Shown: piece by piece, positions 1-9,451 of the stretch | Layout of the letters: each line of letters begins with the position of its first letter | Numbering within the stretch: the first letter of the stretch is position 1 | Assembly: GCF_039543225.1 (NCBI RefSeq) | Contig: NZ_BAABJI010000001.1 | Coordinates: 647,193 to 711,192, forward strand | DNA: 64,000 bases | Reading direction: 5' to 3' | From: Mucilaginibacter defluvii | GTDB taxonomy: Bacteria > Bacteroidota > Bacteroidia > Sphingobacteriales > Sphingobacteriaceae | Notes under the pieces: model-generated | The model's database searches: none | Told to the model about the DNA's origin: nothing | What the model saw: the letters and a program-made list of their open reading frames with translations, nothing else | Made by a program: the position numbers and the translations under genes

Positions 1-693
1 TTGGACACGAATCGCCTTGCGGACCGCTTTACAATTAAGGGTAATTCTGCCAATAACTACATTTTAAATTTACAAACAAACACAGGTAATCGGCTTTTTA
101 CTGTGGCAAATACCGGCGACTATCCGGTGATGCTGCAAAAAAATGCTGGTAGCCTTGTTGGTTATGCTTTGGGTAGGGCCAACAAAAATAGATTTACATT
201 CGGGTTAACCGCGACCACAGAAAGCGGATCAAACGCTGGATCAAATTTTATTTTCTATGCTTGGGATGACGCAGGAACCACGCCGCAAACAGTATTCAGC
301 GCTAATCGCGCTAATCAAATCGTTTCATTTAAAGAATCGCCGATATTCATAAATACACCTGTTGGCGTTGCTGGAAGTGATAGTTTACTCGTTAAGGACG
401 ACTCAAGCAATTCCTTACGTAGAATATCTGCTAACTTTTATGCAGTAGCCGCCAATCAACCGTATTTTATAAAGCTGACCGGTAGCGGTAGTAGCGCAGG
501 AAACACGATCGTTATCCCGCATGGCTTAAGCGGCTTGTCGTCTAACAGCTCGCTATCCGTAACCCCTCGTAATAGTGCATCTCAAGGAATTGCGTATGCT
601 TCGGTTGACGCAACGAATGTTACGGTAACATTTGTTTCACCACCGCCCGCAGGTACAAATAACCTATTGTTTGACATCCTGCTAAAGCCTTAA
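1..693 (+). CDS. Phage tail/appendage-like protein, C-terminal part (5' end outside window)
   Basis: The frame is open from the first base and ends at a TAA, so this is probably the C-terminal 230 residues of a longer protein; the leading TTG need not be the true start. The composition is rich in Asn, Ser, Thr and Gly, with beta-prone repeats of the kind found in tail-fibre or appendage tips. The last 70 residues (from KLTGSGSSAG) resemble the compact terminal beta domain of such proteins. It is followed after 3 nt by a holin-like gene, which supports a prophage or tail-module context. No catalytic motif is visible. The role is inferred from composition and context. Confidence 0.5.
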   Translation: MDTNRLADRFTIKGNSANNYILNLQTNTGNRLFTVANTGDYPVMLQKNAGSLVGYALGRANKNRFTFGLTATTESGSNAGSNFIFYAWDDAGTTPQTVFSANRANQIVSFKESPIFINTPVGVAGSDSLLVKDDSSNSLRRISANFYAVAANQPYFIKLTGSGSSAGNTIVIPHGLSGLSSNSSLSVTPRNSASQGIAYASVDATNVTVTFVSPPPAGTNNLLFDILLKP

Positions 694-696
694 TCT

Positions 697-933
697 ATGA
701 AAATATACACTTTATGGCAGCGGCTCACAGCAGAGACGCCTGCCTTTTTTAAACGCGCGCAGCTTTTCGGGGCCGGCTTAATAAGCCTTGCGCTCTCCCT
801 GTCCGACATCGGAACTTTTTCTGATCGTTTTATTACTATCCTCTCCTCGGTAGGGGCCACTATCGTTGCAATATCCCAGTTCGCGATAAAGCAGTACCTG
901 GGTTCATCTAAAGAAAACGATAACCATGACTAA
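697..933 (+). CDS. Small holin-like membrane protein
   Basis: A 78-aa protein with two hydrophobic segments (about residues 22-38 and 45-66) separated by a short polar turn, and a charged C-terminal tail ending in KENDNHD. It starts 3 nt after the tail-like gene and overlaps the next small membrane gene by 8 nt. Size, topology and position fit a phage holin, which would permeabilise the inner membrane at lysis. No endolysin is visible, so a structural membrane role is also possible. Confidence 0.55.
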   Translation: MKIYTLWQRLTAETPAFFKRAQLFGAGLISLALSLSDIGTFSDRFITILSSVGATIVAISQFAIKQYLGSSKENDNHD

Positions 934-1195
934 CATCGAGCACAAAGAAATAAAAGGCATCACGCTGAAAAACCTTGTCGTCACAATCTTCAGTATGATC
1001 AGCATAGTGGTTTCAGTAATGGCAACATACTTCAAGCTTCAAATCGACATTAGTGAACTCAAGACTGAACAGCAGGCTCAATCGAGAATTAGCGAGATTA
1101 GGTTAAAGGTGCTTGAAGAACAGGTGGCATTGTTGCAACAACAAATGAAAGAAATAATAATAAGTAGAAATGAATATAGCCGGAATTTTAAATAA
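926..1195 (+). CDS. Small single-pass membrane protein with coiled coil
   Basis: An 89-aa protein with one hydrophobic segment (about residues 16-36, around LVVTIFSMISIVVSV), followed by a charged heptad-like helix rich in Glu, Gln, Leu and Lys (residues 42-80). It overlaps both neighbours, which suggests translational coupling in the prophage-like operon. A membrane anchor plus coiled coil is typical of phage lysis accessory proteins such as i-spanins, but there is no diagnostic motif. Confidence 0.5.
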   Translation: MTNIEHKEIKGITLKNLVVTIFSMISIVVSVMATYFKLQIDISELKTEQQAQSRISEIRLKVLEEQVALLQQQMKEIIISRNEYSRNFK

Positions 1196-1604
1196 GATAG
1201 CAAATTTCATCAAAAACCTGTTTTCAAAGGTATCAGTGGAGATTAGGCAGGCTATTGAAATAGCCGTTATTGTAACAGAAAACCTGAAGACTTTCGTTGA
1301 TTCGCCGGGTGCAGATGCTTTGACAGCCCTGATACCAGGCACGGTCGACGATAAACTCAAAAATTGGCTGCGACAGGTACTGCCCGCTATATTGGTCAAG
1401 TTAAATTTGGCTCAGCATAATGAGGAAAACGTGGTGGCAAAAGCAGTAGCCGAATTGAATGCCATGGATCAGCAAGTTAAGTGCGCTTACCTGCATAGCA
1501 TATCGGTGCTTTGCGCCTGTGAGGTTTCAAAAAACAGGTTAAGCTGGAGCGATGGGGTTTATTTGTTGGAGTGGTATTATAAAAACAAATATCAGCGTAA
1601 ATAA
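1170..1604 (+). CDS. Hypothetical prophage-associated protein
   Basis: A 144-aa predicted mostly helical protein with an amphipathic N-terminus (MNIAGILNKIANFIKNLF). It overlaps the upstream membrane gene by 26 nt on the same strand, so it is probably co-transcribed. No family is recognised and no catalytic motif is seen. The start at 1170 is the first ATG in frame. Confidence 0.5.
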   Translation: MNIAGILNKIANFIKNLFSKVSVEIRQAIEIAVIVTENLKTFVDSPGADALTALIPGTVDDKLKNWLRQVLPAILVKLNLAQHNEENVVAKAVAELNAMDQQVKCAYLHSISVLCACEVSKNRLSWSDGVYLLEWYYKNKYQRK

Positions 1605-1637
1605 CGTAGCTCTGTTTGGCGTGGGCTTTGCTTAGCT

Positions 1638-1826
1638 ATGGCTATGAAAGTAGAAATTGAAGCAACCACAAAACAGTTTGATAAACTGCTGCAAATAATT
1701 GATAGCGAGCCCGAGCTTGAGTCCCTTAAGCAACAATTGATCAACGGTAAAGCCCTTGCCGACGATAGCCAGGTGGGTGAAGTGCCCCACGAGGGCGATA
1801 ATGCCATTATTAAGCGTATGGAATAA
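1638..1826 (+). CDS. Small hypothetical protein
   Basis: A 62-aa acidic polypeptide starting MAMKVEIEATTKQF, which looks like one long helix. It lies 33 nt after the previous gene and before a strong terminator, so it would be the last gene of the prophage-like operon. It is short and has no recognised family, so it may not be expressed. Confidence 0.4.
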   Translation: MAMKVEIEATTKQFDKLLQIIDSEPELESLKQQLINGKALADDSQVGEVPHEGDNAIIKRME

Positions 1827-1880
1827 AAACTTATGCTTAAAACAAATTATCCGGGTTAAACTGCACAGGCATACGCTCCA

Positions 1881-1911
1881 AGCCCCTCTGATTTATCAGA
1901 GGGGCTTTTTG
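1881..1911 (+). terminator. Rho-independent terminator
   Basis: A perfect 12-bp stem (agcccctctgat / atcagaggggct, 2-nt tip) is followed by a T-run. It closes the prophage-like operon and insulates it from hsdM. Confidence 0.85.
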
Positions 1912-2080
1912 TTGTTATGGGCTACAATTATTAATTTCGGAATACACGTATTTACCTGCTTATAACTATGGAATAAATAAATTATTGGTGCACCTTTGTT
2001 TGCAGGATTTTAACGCCGCATTCAATTTTTTTAAATGAGCCGGATGCTTTTGGCTTAAATATTTTACAGTTAGTGATTTA

Positions 2081-4675
2081 ATGAATAAACAGCAATTAGC
2101 CGCCAGGATATGGGAATCAGCAAATCAAATGCGTTCCAAAATTGAGGCGAACGACTATAAGGATTATATACTCGGTTTTATTTTTTATAAATACCTTTCG
2201 GAGAATGAAGTAAAGTTTGCCCTCAGGGAAGGCTTTACAGCCGAAGATATCAAAGCGTTTTCGGAAGAGAACGAGGAGCCGGTAAATTTTATAAAAGAGA
2301 AGATAGGTTATTTTATAGCCTATAAGGATTTGTTTTCAACATGGATAGCAAAAGGGGCCGATTTTGAGGTGTCTGACGTGCGCGACGCGCTTTCGGCGTT
2401 CAGCCGTTTAATTCATCCCGGCTATAAAAAGTTGTTCGATGGTATTTTTGATACACTGCAAACCGGGCTCAGCAAATTGGGAGAAACGGCGCAACTGCAA
2501 ACCAAAGCGATTAGCCAGCTAATACAGCTGATTAAAGATATACCTATGGATGGCCGGCAGGATTATGACGTGCTTGGCTTTGTATATGAGTATCTTATCG
2601 AAAAATTTGCGTCAAGCGCTGGCAAAAAGGCCGGTGAGTTTTACACGCCGCACGAGGTTTCTGTTTTAATGTCGGAGATAATTGCCCATCACCTTAAAAA
2701 CCGCGAAACAATAGATATTTATGACCCTACAAGCGGCTCCGGATCATTACTTATAAACATTGGTAAAAGTGTGGCCAAGCACCTGGACGGGCAAAACAAA
2801 ATTAAATATTACGCGCAGGAGCTCATGCAAAACACCTATAACCTTACCCGCATGAACCTCATTATGCGCGGCATAAGCATAGGCAACATTGTAACCCGCA
2901 ACGCCGATACCCTTGAGGATGACTGGCCGTTTTTTGATGAGAGCGACCCGGTGCACTCCTACAAACCGCTGTACCTGGATGCCGTGGTTTCAAACCCGCC
3001 CTACTCGCAAAAGTGGGAGCCTGCCGATAAGGATGCCGACCCGCGCTACGCCCGGTTTGGCCTTGCGCCAAAATCAAAAGCTGATTTTGCATTTCTGCTG
3101 CATGATTTGTATCATTTAAAGCCCGACGGAATCCTGACCATTGTATTGCCGCATGGCGTACTGTTTAGAGGTGGCGAGGAAGGCACCATCCGCAAAAACC
3201 TGGTGGAGCAAAATCATATCGACGCGATTATAGGGCTGCCCGCCAATATATTTTTTGGCACGGGCATACCCACCATTATTATGGTGCTGAAGCAAAAACG
3301 CGAGGAAACGGATGTACTGATCGTCGATGCGTCAAGAGGTTTTGTTAAGGATGGCAAGAACAACAGGCTGCGCGCGTCAGACATTAAGCGTATTGCCGAT
3401 GCCGTTATTGAGCGGCAGCACATACCCAAATACGCCGCGCTGGTGAGCCGCGGGCAGATACGCGAAAACGAGTACAACCTCAATATTCCGCGGTATGTTG
3501 ACAGTGGCGAGCCCGCCGAAAGCTGGGATATTTACGCTACCATGTTTGGCGGTATACCGGTAAATGAAATTAACGCGCTATCTGTTTACTGGGATGCCCT
3601 GCCCGGCCTGCGTGAAAGTTTGTTTACCCATACTTCTGCCGAAATGGCCGAGCTGAAAACCGGCGATGTGGTTAACTGCATTGAAACCCATGCCGGTGTA
3701 AAGGCGTTTAACCAAGCCTTTACCGCAGCTTTTACCGGTTTTGACGAGTACCTGAAGGGTAGGCTGATAAACGGCATGATGACGCTGAGCATTGCCAAAG
3801 AAATAAACGTATTGAGCGCCGGTATTTTTAGCCGCCTGCAGCAGGTTGAACTGATTGATAAGTACGAGGCCTACCAGTTGCTGGATAACGCCTGGCAAAA
3901 CATAGCTGCCGACCTGGAGATGCTGCAAACCGAAGGCTTTGCCGCCGCCAAACAGGTTGACGCCAACCTGGTAACCAAAAAGCTTAAGGGCAAGGATGCC
4001 GAGATACAGGAAGGCTGGAAGGGCCATATACTGCCATTTGAGCTGGTACAGCGCGAGCTTTTGGGCGATAAACTGCAAAGCCTGATTGCTAAGGAAAACC
4101 GCCTGGCCGAAATTACTGCCCTGTACGAAGAACTGCTTGACGGCCTGAGCGATGAGGTTAAGGACAGCGATATTACTAACGAAGCCAAGGACGCCTTTGT
4201 GGCGGCCGAAGTGATAAAGGCCGCCAGGGAGATTGCCGCCGAAATGAAAAAGGGAAGGCAATACCGCGATGATGACGATGAAACCAGGATATACCGGGTA
4301 AACGCGCTGCTAACCGAAGAGAAAACCCTGAAACGCGAAGCTAAGAACGAGGCCGATGCCCTGCACGCGCTTACCAAAAAAACCATTGAGGCATTAACTG
4401 ATGAGCAGGCGCGCCGGTTGCTGGAGCGTAAGTGGATAAGCCCGCTGCTGGGCGCGCTGCAAAGCCTGCCGGCCAACAGCATTGCCGCCCTTACCCAAAA
4501 GGTGAATTACCTGGCCGGTAAATACAGCGTTACCCTGCAGCAGGTAAGCAACCAGTTACAGGCTACAGAGCAGGCGCTGGCCCAAATGATGGGCGAACTT
4601 ACCGGCACCGAACATGATATGCAGGGACTTAACGAATGGCAGAAACTTTTAACCGGCAGCGCTGATGGCAACTAA
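2081..4675 (+). CDS. hsdM: Type I restriction-modification methyltransferase subunit M
   Basis: An 864-aa N6-adenine methyltransferase subunit. The N-terminal HsdM helical domain starts near KDYILGFIFYKYLSE. The SAM-binding segment shows FYTPHEVSVLMSE and DPTSGSGSLL (about residues 190-230), and the catalytic motif IV is NPPY (about residue 305). With HsdS it would methylate the host recognition site. It overlaps hsdS by 11 nt. Typical HsdM proteins are about 500-550 aa. Here about 350 extra C-terminal residues, mostly helical and charged, follow the methyltransferase core. Base composition is more GC-rich than in hsdS or the downstream island. Confidence 0.95.
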   Translation: MNKQQLAARIWESANQMRSKIEANDYKDYILGFIFYKYLSENEVKFALREGFTAEDIKAFSEENEEPVNFIKEKIGYFIAYKDLFSTWIAKGADFEVSDVRDALSAFSRLIHPGYKKLFDGIFDTLQTGLSKLGETAQLQTKAISQLIQLIKDIPMDGRQDYDVLGFVYEYLIEKFASSAGKKAGEFYTPHEVSVLMSEIIAHHLKNRETIDIYDPTSGSGSLLINIGKSVAKHLDGQNKIKYYAQELMQNTYNLTRMNLIMRGISIGNIVTRNADTLEDDWPFFDESDPVHSYKPLYLDAVVSNPPYSQKWEPADKDADPRYARFGLAPKSKADFAFLLHDLYHLKPDGILTIVLPHGVLFRGGEEGTIRKNLVEQNHIDAIIGLPANIFFGTGIPTIIMVLKQKREETDVLIVDASRGFVKDGKNNRLRASDIKRIADAVIERQHIPKYAALVSRGQIRENEYNLNIPRYVDSGEPAESWDIYATMFGGIPVNEINALSVYWDALPGLRESLFTHTSAEMAELKTGDVVNCIETHAGVKAFNQAFTAAFTGFDEYLKGRLINGMMTLSIAKEINVLSAGIFSRLQQVELIDKYEAYQLLDNAWQNIAADLEMLQTEGFAAAKQVDANLVTKKLKGKDAEIQEGWKGHILPFELVQRELLGDKLQSLIAKENRLAEITALYEELLDGLSDEVKDSDITNEAKDAFVAAEVIKAAREIAAEMKKGRQYRDDDDETRIYRVNALLTEEKTLKREAKNEADALHALTKKTIEALTDEQARRLLERKWISPLLGALQSLPANSIAALTQKVNYLAGKYSVTLQQVSNQLQATEQALAQMMGELTGTEHDMQGLNEWQKLLTGSADGN

Positions 4676-5870
4676 AAAATTACCCGCCATTCGCTTTAAG
4701 GGGTTTGATGGGGAATGGGGAGAGAAAAGGTTGGGGGATATTGGCTCTGTGGCTATGAATAAACGGATTTTTAAACATCAAACTGATGATAAAGGAGAAA
4801 TTCCATTTTATAAAATTGGTACTTTTGGAGATCGACCCGATGCGTTCATATCTAAGTCTCTATTCGATGTTTACAAAAGCAAATATCCTTATCCAGTTAA
4901 AGGAGATGTCCTTATTTCTGCCGCTGGAAGTATAGGCAAAACTGTTGAATACCTTGGAGCGGATGAATACTTTCAAGATTCAAATATCGTTTGGCTTAAA
5001 CACGACAGAAATGCTGTACTAAATGAGTATTTGAAAAATTTTTATTCGGTAGTGAAATGGGACGGTTTGGAAGGGAGTACTATAAAAAGGCTTTATAATA
5101 GTAATATTTTAAGAACGATTATTTTGCTACCGGAACTTAGCGAACAAACCCAAATTGGCAATTACTTTAAGGAGTTGGATGGCTTGATTGGTTTGCAGGA
5201 GCAAAAGCTGGAAAAGGTAACCAACCTGAAAAAGGCCATGCTCGAAAAAATGTTTCCGAAAGCGGGCGCCGATGTTCCCGAAATTCGATTTAAAGGGTTT
5301 GCCGGGAAGTGGGAGAAAATGAGTTTAAGACAAACGGCTGAAAATTTTTACGGCGGAGGGACGCCAAGTACATCAAGCGCAAATTATTGGAATGGAAATA
5401 TTCCGTGGATTCAATCATCAGATTTAGAAGAAAACGCCTTGCTTAATCTCTCTGTAAAGAAACATATTACAAAATTAGGTTTGAAGCATTCGGCTACAAA
5501 ATTGATACCTGAAAACTCAATAACAATAGTTACACGTGTAGGCGTAGGAAAGCTATGTATAGTGCCGTTTAAATTTACTACCAGTCAGGATTTTTTTACG
5601 TTAAGCAACTTAAACGTAAATATGATATTTGGAGTTTTTGCGATAAGTAATGTAATTCAAAAAGATCTGCATGCAGTTCAAGGAACATCAATAAAAGGAA
5701 TCACAAAAGATGAATTATTAAAGAAGGAAATTAAAGTCCCGTCAATTAAAGAACAACAAAAAATTGGCAAGTACTTCAAAAATCTGGATGATTTGATCAG
5801 CCAATCCAAGCAAAAAATAAAGCAGCTAAAAAACCTTAAGCAGGCCATGCTGCAAAAAATGTTTATCTAA
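4665..5870 (+). CDS. hsdS: Type I restriction-modification specificity subunit S
   Basis: A 401-aa DNA-recognition subunit with the usual two target-recognition domains, each ending in a conserved helix. The halves are internally repeated: IRFKGFDGEW near residue 9 recurs as IRFKGFAGKWE near residue 208, and LKKAMLEKMF recurs at the C-terminus as LKQAMLQKMF. It overlaps hsdM by 11 nt and precedes hsdR by 22 nt. The target-recognition parts are visibly AT-richer than hsdM and hsdR, consistent with exchange of specificity domains. Confidence 0.95.
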   Translation: MATKKLPAIRFKGFDGEWGEKRLGDIGSVAMNKRIFKHQTDDKGEIPFYKIGTFGDRPDAFISKSLFDVYKSKYPYPVKGDVLISAAGSIGKTVEYLGADEYFQDSNIVWLKHDRNAVLNEYLKNFYSVVKWDGLEGSTIKRLYNSNILRTIILLPELSEQTQIGNYFKELDGLIGLQEQKLEKVTNLKKAMLEKMFPKAGADVPEIRFKGFAGKWEKMSLRQTAENFYGGGTPSTSSANYWNGNIPWIQSSDLEENALLNLSVKKHITKLGLKHSATKLIPENSITIVTRVGVGKLCIVPFKFTTSQDFFTLSNLNVNMIFGVFAISNVIQKDLHAVQGTSIKGITKDELLKKEIKVPSIKEQQKIGKYFKNLDDLISQSKQKIKQLKNLKQAMLQKMFI

Positions 5871-5892
5871 ACGCAACATCGCCCCAAACCCA

Positions 5893-8800
5893 ATGATAGT
5901 TTATAACAACGAAGCCCTGTTTGAACAAGCGATGATTGAGCTGCTGGCTACCAAGGGCTGGGAGGCCGCCGTGCTTGATAACCCTACCGAAGAGGATTTG
6001 CTGAACAACTGGGCCACTATACTTTTTGAAAACAACCGCGAGGTTGACCGCCTCAATAATATCCCGCTCACCCCCGGCGAAATGCAGCAGATACTGGAGC
6101 AGATAACCGGCCTGCGCACCCCGCTAAAGCTCAACGGTTTTATAAATGGCAAAAGCGTAGCCATTACGCGCGATAACCCGGCCGACACCCTGCACTATGG
6201 CAGGGAGGTGAGCCTCAAGATATATGACAGGCTGGAGATTGCCGCCGGCCAAAGCCGCTACCAGATAGCGCGGCAGCCCCGCTACAAAAGCAAATCAAAA
6301 ATACTCAACAACAGGCGCGGCGATCTGGCGCTGCTTATTAACGGTATGCCGGTTATCCACCTCGAACTCAAAAAATCGGGCATACATGTAACCCAGGCCA
6401 GTACCCAAATTGAAAAATACGCCTATGAGGGTGTGTTTTCGGGCCTGTTCGCGCTCATACAAATATTTGTGGCCATAACGCCCGATGAAACCCTGTACTT
6501 TGCCAACCCCGGTCCGGACGGTAAGTTCAACAAGGACTATTTTTTTCATTGGGCCGATTTTAATAACGAACCCGTGAACGATTGGCGGCAGATAGCTGGC
6601 TCGCTCATTTCCATACCTATGGCCCACCAGATGATCGGCCTGTATACCGTGGCCGATAATGCCGACGGTGTGCTCAAGGTAATGCGCAGCTACCAGTATT
6701 ATGCCGCCAATGCCATAAGCGATAAAGTTGCCAGAACCGACTGGAAACGCCCCGACGTGCGCGGCGGCTACGTATGGCATACCACCGGCTCGGGCAAAAC
6801 CATGACGAGTTTTAAATCGGCCCAGCTGATAGCCAACTCCAAGGATGCCGATAAGGTGGTATTCCTGATGGACAGGATTGAACTTGGCACGCAATCGCTG
6901 CGCGAGTACCGCGGCTTTGCCGATGACAACCAAACTGTGCAGGCTACTGAAGATACCTATGTGCTGGTAAAAAAGCTCAAAAGCAATGATCCGGCCGATA
7001 CGCTGATCGTTACCTCGATACAAAAAATGAGCAATATAGGGGGCGATGAGGATGGCCTCAACAGCCATGACCTGGAGCAGATGCGCGCTAAACGCCTGGT
7101 AATTATTGTTGACGAGGCGCACCGCACCGTTTTTGGCGAAAATATGCTGCCAGCCATCCGCAGGGCGTTCCCCCGGGCGGTGTTCTTCGGTTTTACCGGC
7201 ACACCCATACAGGATGAAAATCAGCGTAAAGAAGCCACCACCTCAACCATTTTTGGTAACGAGCTGCACCGCTACAGCCTGGCCGATGGCATACGCGACC
7301 GCAATGTGCTTGGTTTTGACCCCTACAAGGTGCTCACCTACCGCGATCGAGATATACGCAAGGCCGTTGCCCTGCAGGAGGCCAAAGCCGCAACCGAGGC
7401 CGAGGCCATTGCCGATGCTGCCAAAAGCGCCACCTACTACCGCTTTATGGATCAGAAAACAGTGCCCATGGCCGGTTATTATGATAATGCCGGGCAATAC
7501 GTAAAAGGTATTGAGGATTACCTGAACAGCGCGCAGTATGAGCTCGCCGGGCACCGGCTGGCCGTAGTTACCGATATTAAAGAGGGATGGCTGCGGCTGA
7601 GCCATAACCATAAGTTTCATGCCATACTGGCCACCAGCAGCATTACCGAGGCTATTGAGTATTACCGGCTGTTAAAGGCTGAATTTCCGGAACTTAAAAC
7701 CACCGCGCTGTTTGATCCGCATATTGATAATAATGCCGGGTTCGCTTTTAAAGAGGATGGACTGCTGGAGCTGATGGCCGACTATAACCAGCGCTACCAA
7801 CAGGATTTTACCTTTGCTACGCACGGCAAGTTTAAAAAGGATATAGCCAACCGCCTGGCGCATAAAAAACCGTATGACCGTTTGGAGCGATCGCCCGAAA
7901 AACAGCTTGACCTGCTCATCGTGGTTGACCAAATGCTTACAGGGTTTGACTCTAAATGGGTAAATACGCTTTACCTCGATAAAGTGTTGCGGTACGAGAA
8001 TATTATACAGGCATTTTCGCGTACAAACCGCCTGTTTGGGGCCGATAAGCCTTTTGGCGTAATAAAATATTACCGCATGCCGCATACCATGCATCAAAAT
8101 ATTGATAAGGCGGTAAAACTCTACTCGGGCGACAGGCCTTACGGCTTGTTTGTTGAACGGTTGGACAGGCAGCTGCAAAACATGAATTTTACCTACGGGC
8201 AAATTGCCGGTTTGTTTACCAACGCCGGTATACAAAACTTTGAAAAACTGCCCGATGCCGATAGCGTTCGCGGGCAGTTTGCCAAGCTGTTTAAAGCTTT
8301 TAACCAGTACCTGCAGGCCGCCAAAATACAGGGTTTTCAGTGGAGCAAAACACAATACACGTTTACCGACCGTAAGCCCCGCCTGGTAATTGATATGCAG
8401 TTTGATGAAAACGATTATAACAGTTTGCTGGCCCGTTACAAGGAGATGTTTACCATGCCCGCGGCGGGTAACGGCCAGCCGGGCATCCCTTTTGAAATTG
8501 AACCCTATATAGTGGAAATTGACACCGGTAAAATTGATGCCGATTACATGAACTCGCGTTTTGTAAAATACATACGCTCGTTAGAGCAGGCGGATATTAC
8601 CGACGGGCAGCGCAAGATGATATTGGACGAGCTGCATAAGTCATTCGCCACCCTTACGCAGGAAGAGCAAAAGTATGCCAACATATTTTTGAATGATGTA
8701 ATGAGCGGCAACGTGCGGCTAAAGGCTGGCAAAACATTTAAGGAGTATGTTACCGATTATTTGTATGAGGCTAAGTACGGTCAAATAATAAAGCTTACGG

Positions 8801-9039
8801 CCGTTTTAGGCGTGGATAAGGATATGTTGCAGCAAATAATGCAAACCAACGTAACTGAGCTCAACCTGAACGAATATGGCCGTTTTGATGAGCTCAAGCA
8901 AACTGTAGACCGCGAAAAAGCTAGGGCGTATTTTGAGAAATTAGCGGGCAGCCCCTTGCCTAATTTCAGCGTCAGTATAAAAATAGACCAGTTGCTTAAG
9001 GATTTTATCATGAAAGATGGTTTTGAATTGCCCGGGTAA
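5893..9039 (+). CDS. hsdR: Type I restriction endonuclease subunit R
   Basis: A 1048-aa motor and nuclease subunit. The N-terminal PD-(D/E)XK site is seen as D144 and E158-L-K160 (GDLALL ... LELKKSG). The helicase core has Walker A HTTGSGKT (about residues 297-304), DEAH in IIVDEAHR (about 405-412), GFTGTPI, and a motif VI-like segment IIQAFSRTNR. It would translocate and cleave DNA lacking host methylation at the HsdS site. All motifs are intact and the operon hsdM-hsdS-hsdR is complete, so the system is probably functional. Confidence 0.95.
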   Translation: MIVYNNEALFEQAMIELLATKGWEAAVLDNPTEEDLLNNWATILFENNREVDRLNNIPLTPGEMQQILEQITGLRTPLKLNGFINGKSVAITRDNPADTLHYGREVSLKIYDRLEIAAGQSRYQIARQPRYKSKSKILNNRRGDLALLINGMPVIHLELKKSGIHVTQASTQIEKYAYEGVFSGLFALIQIFVAITPDETLYFANPGPDGKFNKDYFFHWADFNNEPVNDWRQIAGSLISIPMAHQMIGLYTVADNADGVLKVMRSYQYYAANAISDKVARTDWKRPDVRGGYVWHTTGSGKTMTSFKSAQLIANSKDADKVVFLMDRIELGTQSLREYRGFADDNQTVQATEDTYVLVKKLKSNDPADTLIVTSIQKMSNIGGDEDGLNSHDLEQMRAKRLVIIVDEAHRTVFGENMLPAIRRAFPRAVFFGFTGTPIQDENQRKEATTSTIFGNELHRYSLADGIRDRNVLGFDPYKVLTYRDRDIRKAVALQEAKAATEAEAIADAAKSATYYRFMDQKTVPMAGYYDNAGQYVKGIEDYLNSAQYELAGHRLAVVTDIKEGWLRLSHNHKFHAILATSSITEAIEYYRLLKAEFPELKTTALFDPHIDNNAGFAFKEDGLLELMADYNQRYQQDFTFATHGKFKKDIANRLAHKKPYDRLERSPEKQLDLLIVVDQMLTGFDSKWVNTLYLDKVLRYENIIQAFSRTNRLFGADKPFGVIKYYRMPHTMHQNIDKAVKLYSGDRPYGLFVERLDRQLQNMNFTYGQIAGLFTNAGIQNFEKLPDADSVRGQFAKLFKAFNQYLQAAKIQGFQWSKTQYTFTDRKPRLVIDMQFDENDYNSLLARYKEMFTMPAAGNGQPGIPFEIEPYIVEIDTGKIDADYMNSRFVKYIRSLEQADITDGQRKMILDELHKSFATLTQEEQKYANIFLNDVMSGNVRLKAGKTFKEYVTDYLYEAKYGQIIKLTAVLGVDKDMLQQIMQTNVTELNLNEYGRFDELKQTVDREKARAYFEKLAGSPLPNFSVSIKIDQLLKDFIMKDGFELPG

Positions 9040-9120
9040 AGTAAGTTTGACAATTACAAGGGACATTTTGCGGTTAATTGTGCATGATCCCTAAAAAAAC
9101 CCAGGCATTTATATAGTAAA

Positions 9121-9150
9121 AAAGCCTCTCTGAATTTTCAGAGAGGCTTT
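9121..9150 (+). terminator. Rho-independent terminator after hsdR
   Basis: A perfect 13-bp stem (aaagcctctctga / tcagagaggcttt, loop attt) lies 81 nt after the hsdR stop. The flanking A and T tracts allow it to act in both directions. Confidence 0.8.
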
Positions 9151-9159
9151 CGTTCTTCC

Positions 9160-9174
9160 GTGATCCCGCTGGGA
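9160..9174 (-). other. tRNA 3'-end-like 15-mer, possible attachment-site remnant
   Basis: On the minus strand this reads TCCCAGCGGGATCAC, which matches the end of the T-arm and the acceptor strand of common bacterial tRNAs. The rest of a tRNA is absent: the sequence diverges right after GGGA. Such 15-20 bp tRNA ends are typical tyrosine-recombinase attachment sites. The rest of the 9040-9451 gap shows no convincing gene, only AT-rich sequence and a short repeat (ggtgaccga twice, around 9231-9251). Inference only: no integrase is visible in the window. Confidence 0.3.
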
Positions 9175-9451
9175 ACACATATACTTTACTGAGGTGCTGA
9201 ATATCAGCAGCTTATATTGTCTTCAAAAATTGGTGACCGAAAAGGTGACCGAATACTTTGATTTCTCTTGATGCAATTTGTGTAAGAACTTTGTTGATAC
9301 AAAGGTAAAAACTTTCCTCTATGATGCAATAGAAAATGATCATCAATAGATCATAATCATTGACACTCCAATAATGATGGGATTGAATATAAATAATGCT
9401 TGTGAGTAAATAACACTGGCAATTAGTATCTTCGATTTCCTTCTTGATCAC

